Shown: positions 60,097 to 64,000 of the stretch, in pieces
Layout: every line of letters starts with the position of its first letter
Numbering within the stretch: position 1 is the stretch's first letter
Source: Diaminobutyricimonas aerilata
GTDB taxonomy: Bacteria; Actinomycetota; Actinomycetes; Actinomycetales; Microbacteriaceae
Assembly: GCF_002797715.1 (NCBI RefSeq)
Contig: NZ_PGFF01000001.1
Span: 3,309,304-3,373,303 of the forward strand
Length of the DNA stretch: 64,000 bases
Direction of reading: 5' to 3'
The notes under the pieces: model-generated
The model's database searches: none
Seen by the model: only the letters and a program-made list of their open reading frames with translations
Told to the model about the DNA's origin: nothing
Made by a program: the position numbers and the translations under genes

Positions 60097-60513
60097 TCAG
60101 CCGCGTTCGAGCGGGCGCCACACCACGACGGCGTTGCTGCGCTTCACGCGCGTGCCGGCGCGCAACGTCACGACGTCGCCGGACTCGCCCGCGGCGAACA
60201 CGCGGCGGCCGGAGCGGCTGAGCAGCTCGTCGGCGAGCGCCGACTCGAGTTCGCGCACGCGGGAGCGGAGTTCGGCGGCCTCGTTCTCGAGCTGCAGGAT
60301 GCGCCGGATGCCCTCGAGGTTCAGTCCCTCGGCGCTGAGCTTGGCGATCTCCCGCAACTGCACGACATCGCGCATCGAGTAGCGCCGCGACTTGCCGGCC
60401 GTGCGGGTGGGGCTCACGAGCCCCAGCCGGTCGTACTGCCGCAGCGTCTGCGGGTGCATGCCGGCGAGCTCGGCGGCGACGGCGATCGCGAAGATCGGGC
60501 TCGACTCGTCCAT
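60097..60513 (-). CDS. hspR: Heat shock repressor HspR (MerR family)
   Basis: The 138-residue protein has a MerR-type winged helix (FAIAVAAELAGMHPQTLRQYDRLGLVSPTRTAGKSRRYSMRDVVQLREI) and a coiled-coil (ENEAAELRSRVRELESALADELL). HspR represses the dnaK operon and clpB through HAIR boxes and uses DnaK as co-repressor. ATG 60513 has AAGGAG with correct spacing. It is the last gene of dnaK-grpE-dnaJ-hspR. A HAIR box occurs before clpB at 25155-25175; the one expected before dnaK lies outside the window. Confidence 0.95.
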   Translation of the reverse strand: MDESSPIFAIAVAAELAGMHPQTLRQYDRLGLVSPTRTAGKSRRYSMRDVVQLREIAKLSAEGLNLEGIRRILQLENEAAELRSRVRELESALADELLSRSGRRVFAAGESGDVVTLRAGTRVKRSNAVVVWRPLERG

Positions 60514-60558
60514 CCGGCTCTCCTTCCGCATCCGTCGTTCTCGCGCGCCGCAGCTCCG

Positions 60559-61539
60559 CTAGTGCGCCGCGCTCCGCGCGGTGTCGAGCAGGTCGGTGCG
60601 CGGGTTCTCGTCGGGCATCGCGGCGGCGAACTCCTCGAGCAGCCGTCGCGCGTCGCCCGTCAGGTGGTTGGGTACCGCGACCTGGACGGTCGCGAGCAGG
60701 TCGCCCGTGCCCTTCGCGGTCGTGATGCCGCGGCCCTTGACGCGCAGCACCCGGCCGCTCGGAGTGCCCGGGGTGACGCGCAGGCGCACGACGTCGCCCT
60801 CGAGGGTCGGCACCTCGATCGTCGCGCCGAGGGTCGCCTCGACGAAGGTCACCGGCACGTCGACGCGCAGGTTGAGCCCGTCGCGCTCGAACACCGGGTG
60901 CGGTCGCACGGTGACGGTGAGCACGAGGTCGCCGGCCTCGCCGCCGTCCGGGCTCGGTTCGCCCTTGCCCTTGAGGCGAATCTTCTGCCCGTCGCTCACC
61001 CCGGCCGGGATCCGCACACGGAGCGGCTTCGCGCCGACCTGCAGCGTGACCGTGTCGCCGCGGATCGCGGTGAGGAAGTCGACGGTCGTCGTCGCGGCGA
61101 CGTCGCGGCCCTTCGTCGGTCCGCCGAAGCCGCGGAAGCCGCCGCTCGTGCGTCCGAAGCCGCCGTTGCCGAACATCCCGCCGAGCAGGTCGTCGAAGTC
61201 GCTCTGCTGGTAGCGGGTTCCGCCGCGCGGCTGACCGAACATGCCGCCGAACACGTCGTCGAACCCGCCCGCGCCCTGACCTCCGGCGGTGAAACGCGCG
61301 CCGGATCCCATCGCACGGATCTGGTCGTACTCCTGCCGCAGCTCCTTGTCGGAGAGCACGGAGTACGCCTCGCTGATGTTCTTGAACCGCGCCTCGGCGG
61401 CGGCATCACCCGGATTCGAATCCGGGTGATACTGCCGCGCGAGCTTGCGGTACGTCTTCTTCAACTCCGCGTCGGAGACGTCCTTCGAGACGCCGAGCAC
61501 GGCGTAGAAGTCCTTGTCGAACCAGTCCTGGCTCGCCAT
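60559..61539 (-). CDS. dnaJ: DnaJ-type co-chaperone without zinc finger
   Basis: This 326-residue Hsp40 has a J-domain with the HPD motif (ARQYHPDSNPGD), a Gly/Phe-rich segment (about residues 85-145), then two C-terminal substrate-binding beta domains starting at VDFLTAIRGDTVTL. The CxxCxGxG zinc-finger repeats of type I DnaJ are absent, so it is the type II/CbpA-like form usual for the actinobacterial dnaK operon. It stimulates DnaK ATPase. ATG 61539 has AGGAGGT upstream; a GTG at 61548 is less likely. Confidence 0.94.
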   Translation of the reverse strand: MASQDWFDKDFYAVLGVSKDVSDAELKKTYRKLARQYHPDSNPGDAAAEARFKNISEAYSVLSDKELRQEYDQIRAMGSGARFTAGGQGAGGFDDVFGGMFGQPRGGTRYQQSDFDDLLGGMFGNGGFGRTSGGFRGFGGPTKGRDVAATTTVDFLTAIRGDTVTLQVGAKPLRVRIPAGVSDGQKIRLKGKGEPSPDGGEAGDLVLTVTVRPHPVFERDGLNLRVDVPVTFVEATLGATIEVPTLEGDVVRLRVTPGTPSGRVLRVKGRGITTAKGTGDLLATVQVAVPNHLTGDARRLLEEFAAAMPDENPRTDLLDTARSAAH

Positions 61540-61575
61540 GAACGGCACCTCCTCCCAGTACTGCCGATGCCCGCG

Positions 61576-62247
61576 CTAGGCGGGGACCGAGACCGCGACC
61601 TTGGCCGCACGGATGAGGCGGTCGCCGAGGGCGTAACCGATCTCGATCACGTCGGCCACGATCGGCTTCTCGACATCCGCACTCGGCAACTGGGCGAGCG
61701 CCTCGTGGAAGTGCGGGTCGAACTCCTCGCCCTTCACCCCCACCTGACGCAGGCCGTACTTCTCGAACCCGGCGCGCAGCTTCTGCGCGATCAGCGCGAG
61801 GGCGCTGCCCTCGGGCAGATCGCCGTGCTGCTCGGCGCGGGCGAGGTCGTCGACCGCCGGCAGCAGCGAGCGGATGACCTCGGCGATGACCGCTTCGCGA
61901 TTCGCGGCGCGGTCGCGCTCGACCCGGGTGCGGAAGTTCACGAGCTCCGCCTGCGCGCGCAGCATGTCGTTGCGCATCTCGGCCACGAGGTCGCGCTGGG
62001 CGTCGTCGAGGATCTGCTGATCCTCGGTCGACAGCTCGACATCCGGACCCTCGGCCTGGATCAGGTCGTCGGCCGACTGCACGTCGGCCGTGTCGCCGTC
62101 TTCCGACGCCTGCTCGGCGGAGGGCTGGCCGGGGGCGGCGGCGTCCGACGCCGCCGCCTCCGGGCGAACCTCTCCGGTCTCGGGATCGATGCGGCGCTTG
62201 TCGCGCACGACCGGTTCCTCGTTCTCTTCGGGGTTCATGTCCACCAT
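61576..62247 (-). CDS. grpE: Nucleotide exchange factor GrpE
   Basis: The 223-residue protein has an acidic, disordered N-terminus of about 75 residues, a long paired helix (LVAEMRNDMLRAQAELVNFRTRVERDRAANREAV) and the C-terminal beta domain with GEEFDPHFHEAL and GYALGDRLIRAAKVAV. It releases ADP from DnaK. ATG 62247 follows AAGAAG by seven bases, 5 bases after the dnaK stop; ATG 62238 is an alternative. Confidence 0.95.
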   Translation of the reverse strand: MVDMNPEENEEPVVRDKRRIDPETGEVRPEAAASDAAAPGQPSAEQASEDGDTADVQSADDLIQAEGPDVELSTEDQQILDDAQRDLVAEMRNDMLRAQAELVNFRTRVERDRAANREAVIAEVIRSLLPAVDDLARAEQHGDLPEGSALALIAQKLRAGFEKYGLRQVGVKGEEFDPHFHEALAQLPSADVEKPIVADVIEIGYALGDRLIRAAKVAVSVPA

Positions 62248-62251
62248 CTCG

Positions 62252-64000
62252 TTACTTCTTGTCGGTCTCGTCGTCGACGACCTCGGCGTCGACGATGTCC
62301 TCGTCGTCGTTCGACGCGGTCGGCTGCTCGGCGTTCGGCTGTTCGCCGCCGCCGGCCGGGGCACCCGCGTCCTGCGAGTAGAGCGCCTGCCCGAGCTTGG
62401 TCTGGCTCTCGTTGAGCTTGTCGAACGCGGTCTTCACGGCCGCGTCGTCGTCACCCGAGAGGGCCGTCTTCAGCGCGTCCACGTCGCCCTGCACGTCGCT
62501 CTTCACGTCGGCGGGGAGCTTCTCGTCGTTCTCCTTGATGAGCTTCTCGATCGAGTAGACGAGCTGCTCGGCGTTGTTGCGCACCTCGGCGGCCTCGCGA
62601 CGCGCCTTGTCCTCTGCTGCGTGCTCCTCGGCCTCGCGCACCATGCGCTCGATGTCGTCCTTCGGCAGCGACGAGCCGCCGGTGATCGTCATCGACTGCT
62701 CCTTGCCGGTGCCCTTGTCCTTCGCCGAGACGTGCACGATGCCGTTCGCGTCGATGTCGAAGGTGACCTCGATCTGCGGGATGCCGCGCGGTGCCGGCGC
62801 GATGCCGGTGAGCTCGAACGTGCCGAGGTTCTTGTTGTCGCGGGTGAACTCGCGCTCGCCCTGGAACACCTGGATCGCGACCGACGGCTGGTTGTCGTCG
62901 GCGGTCGTGAAGGTCTCGCTGCGCTTCGTGGGGATCGCGGTGTTGCGCTCGATGAGCTTCGTCATGATGCCGCCCTTGGTCTCGATGCCGAGGCTCAGGG
63001 GGGTCACGTCGATGAGCAGCACGTCCTTGCGCTCACCCTTCAGCACGCCGGCCTGGAGGGCCGCGCCGACGGCGACGACCTCATCCGGGTTGACGCCCTT
63101 GTTCGGGTCCTTGCCGCCGGTGAGCTTCTTCACGAGCTCGGTCACGGCGGGCATGCGGGTCGAGCCGCCGACGAGCACGACGTGCGCGATGTCGTTCACC
63201 GAGATGCCGGCCTCGCGGATGACGTCGTCGAACGGCTTGCGGGTGCGCTCGAGCAGGTCGGAGGTCATCTGCTCGAACTGCGCGCGGCTGAGGGTCTCGT
63301 CGAGGTTCGCCGGGCCGTTCTCGGTGAGCGAGAGGTACGGCAGCTGGATGCTCGTCGAGGTCGAGGAGCTGAGCTCCTTCTTCGCCTGCTCGGCGGCCTC
63401 CTTGAGGCGCTGCTTCGCGATCTTGTCGTTCGAGACGTCGACGCCGGTCGAGTCCTTGAAGCGCTTGATGAGGTGGTCGACGACGCGCTGGTCCCAGTCG
63501 TCACCACCGAGGCGGTTGTCACCGGCGGTCGCCCGCACCTGGATGGTCGAGAAGTCGTCGTCCTTGCCCACCTCGAGCAGGGAGACGTCGAAGGTTCCGC
63601 CACCGAGGTCGAAGACGAGGATGAGCTCGTCCTCCTTGCCGCGGTCGAGCCCGTAGGCGAGCGCAGCGGCGGTCGGCTCGTTGATGATGCGCAGCACGTT
63701 GAGGCCGGCGATCTCACCGGCGTCCTTCGTGGCCTGACGCTCGGCGTCGTTGAAGTATGCGGGAACGGTGATGACGGCATCCGTCACCGGCTCGCCGAGG
63801 TACTGCTCGGCGTCGCGCTTGAGCTTGCCGAGGATGCGGGCCGAGATCTCCTGCGGCGTGTACTGCTTGCCGTCGATCTCCTGCTTCCAACCGGTGCCCA
63901 TGTGGCGCTTGACCGACGCGATGGTGCGGTCGACGTTGGTGACGGCCTGGCGCTTCGCGGTCTCTCCGACGAGCACCTCGCCGTCCTTGGTGAAGGCGAC
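62252..64000 (-). CDS. dnaK: Chaperone DnaK (Hsp70), C-terminal part
   Basis: About 583 residues are visible; the first 30 or so lie beyond the right edge. Present are [12 protein letters not shown], the phosphate-2 motif [26 protein letters not shown] in the ATPase domain, and the substrate-binding domain from [14 protein letters not shown], followed by a helical lid and an Asp/Glu-rich tail ending DETDKK. The ATPase and peptide-binding halves communicate through the linker [11 protein letters not shown]. It is first of the four-gene heat-shock operon; its promoter is outside the window. Confidence 0.96.
   Translation of the reverse strand, partial: VAFTKDGEVLVGETAKRQAVTNVDRTIASVKRHMGTGWKQEIDGKQYTPQEISARILGKLKRDAEQYLGEPVTDAVITVPAYFNDAERQATKDAGEIAGLNVLRIINEPTAAALAYGLDRGKEDELILVFDLGGGTFDVSLLEVGKDDDFSTIQVRATAGDNRLGGDDWDQRVVDHLIKRFKDSTGVDVSNDKIAKQRLKEAAEQAKKELSSSTSTSIQLPYLSLTENGPANLDETLSRAQFEQMTSDLLERTRKPFDDVIREAGISVNDIAHVVLVGGSTRMPAVTELVKKLTGGKDPNKGVNPDEVVAVGAALQAGVLKGERKDVLLIDVTPLSLGIETKGGIMTKLIERNTAIPTKRSETFTTADDNQPSVAIQVFQGEREFTRDNKNLGTFELTGIAPAPRGIPQIEVTFDIDANGIVHVSAKDKGTGKEQSMTITGGSSLPKDDIERMVREAEEHAAEDKARREAAEVRNNAEQLVYSIEKLIKENDEKLPADVKSDVQGDVDALKTALSGDDDAAVKTAFDKLNESQTKLGQALYSQDAGAPAGGGEQPNAEQPTASNDDEDIVDAEVVDDETDKK

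Overview
The window is a high-GC chromosomal segment from an actinobacterium, most likely a member of the Microbacteriaceae. The evidence is the dnaK-grpE-dnaJ-hspR heat-shock order, a HAIR-type HspR box before clpB, a DUF222/HNH protein, cell-wall proteins ending in LxxTG plus a membrane anchor, F420-type luciferase-like oxidoreductases, and many genes that start directly at a TANNNT promoter box without a leader. No tRNA, rRNA, CRISPR array, phage or complete insertion sequence was seen. Gene density is high: no stretch longer than about 220 bases lacks a gene.

Layout. 1-6264: divergent TetR and SRPBCC genes, an acyl-CoA ligase, a MarR regulator, an SDR and a SnoaL-like gene whose promoters carry the same two-part operator, an LLM oxidoreductase and a TOPRIM protein. 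6402-8336: a lipoprotein carrying an intact Lon-type Ser-Lys protease site. 8534-17589: two wall-anchored surface proteins around an MFS exporter, a zinc alcohol dehydrogenase and a divergent DJ-1/LysR pair. 17678-22975: sugar porter, second MFS exporter, HbpS-like and quinone-reductase-like genes and a LysR regulator. 22983-27194: clpB and a third surface protein. 27413-33606: LLM oxidoreductase, two MmyB-type regulators, and a tightly overlapping operon of two catalytically degenerate SDRs and an NhaA antiporter with a thioredoxin-fold tail. 33820-39463: ABC/FtsX transporter, TetR, amidohydrolase, DUF1330 and an ArsR regulator with twin operators. 39566-44159: two more MmyB-type proteins (one without HTH) and an SDR/flavin-reductase cluster. 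44281-48046: crotonase with divergent TetR, HNH protein, palindromic repeats, and a DUF4396 membrane protein behind a CsoR-like box. 48171-53411: a 1746-residue wall-anchored metallophosphoesterase with lamin-tail domains, preceded by a triple PHO-box-like repeat. 53611-60093: a dehalogenase-like hydrolase, argG with a downstream epimerase and membrane protein, ICMT-like protein, GntR and a thioredoxin-reductase-like flavoprotein. 60097-64000: hspR, dnaJ, grpE and the 3' part of dnaK.

How it fits together. The core housekeeping functions are arginine synthesis (argG) and protein quality control: HspR from the right end of the window probably represses clpB in the middle through the HAIR box. 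Most of the rest is accessory redox metabolism (six SDRs, two LLM oxidoreductases, two MDR-type dehydrogenases, flavin reductase), mostly next to its own one-component regulator and a readable operator. Four large envelope proteins share the same secretion and anchoring layout, but no sortase lies in the window. The most unusual items are the extracytoplasmic Lon-domain lipoprotein, the pseudo-SDR/NhaA operon, and the phosphate-box-linked giant phosphoesterase.
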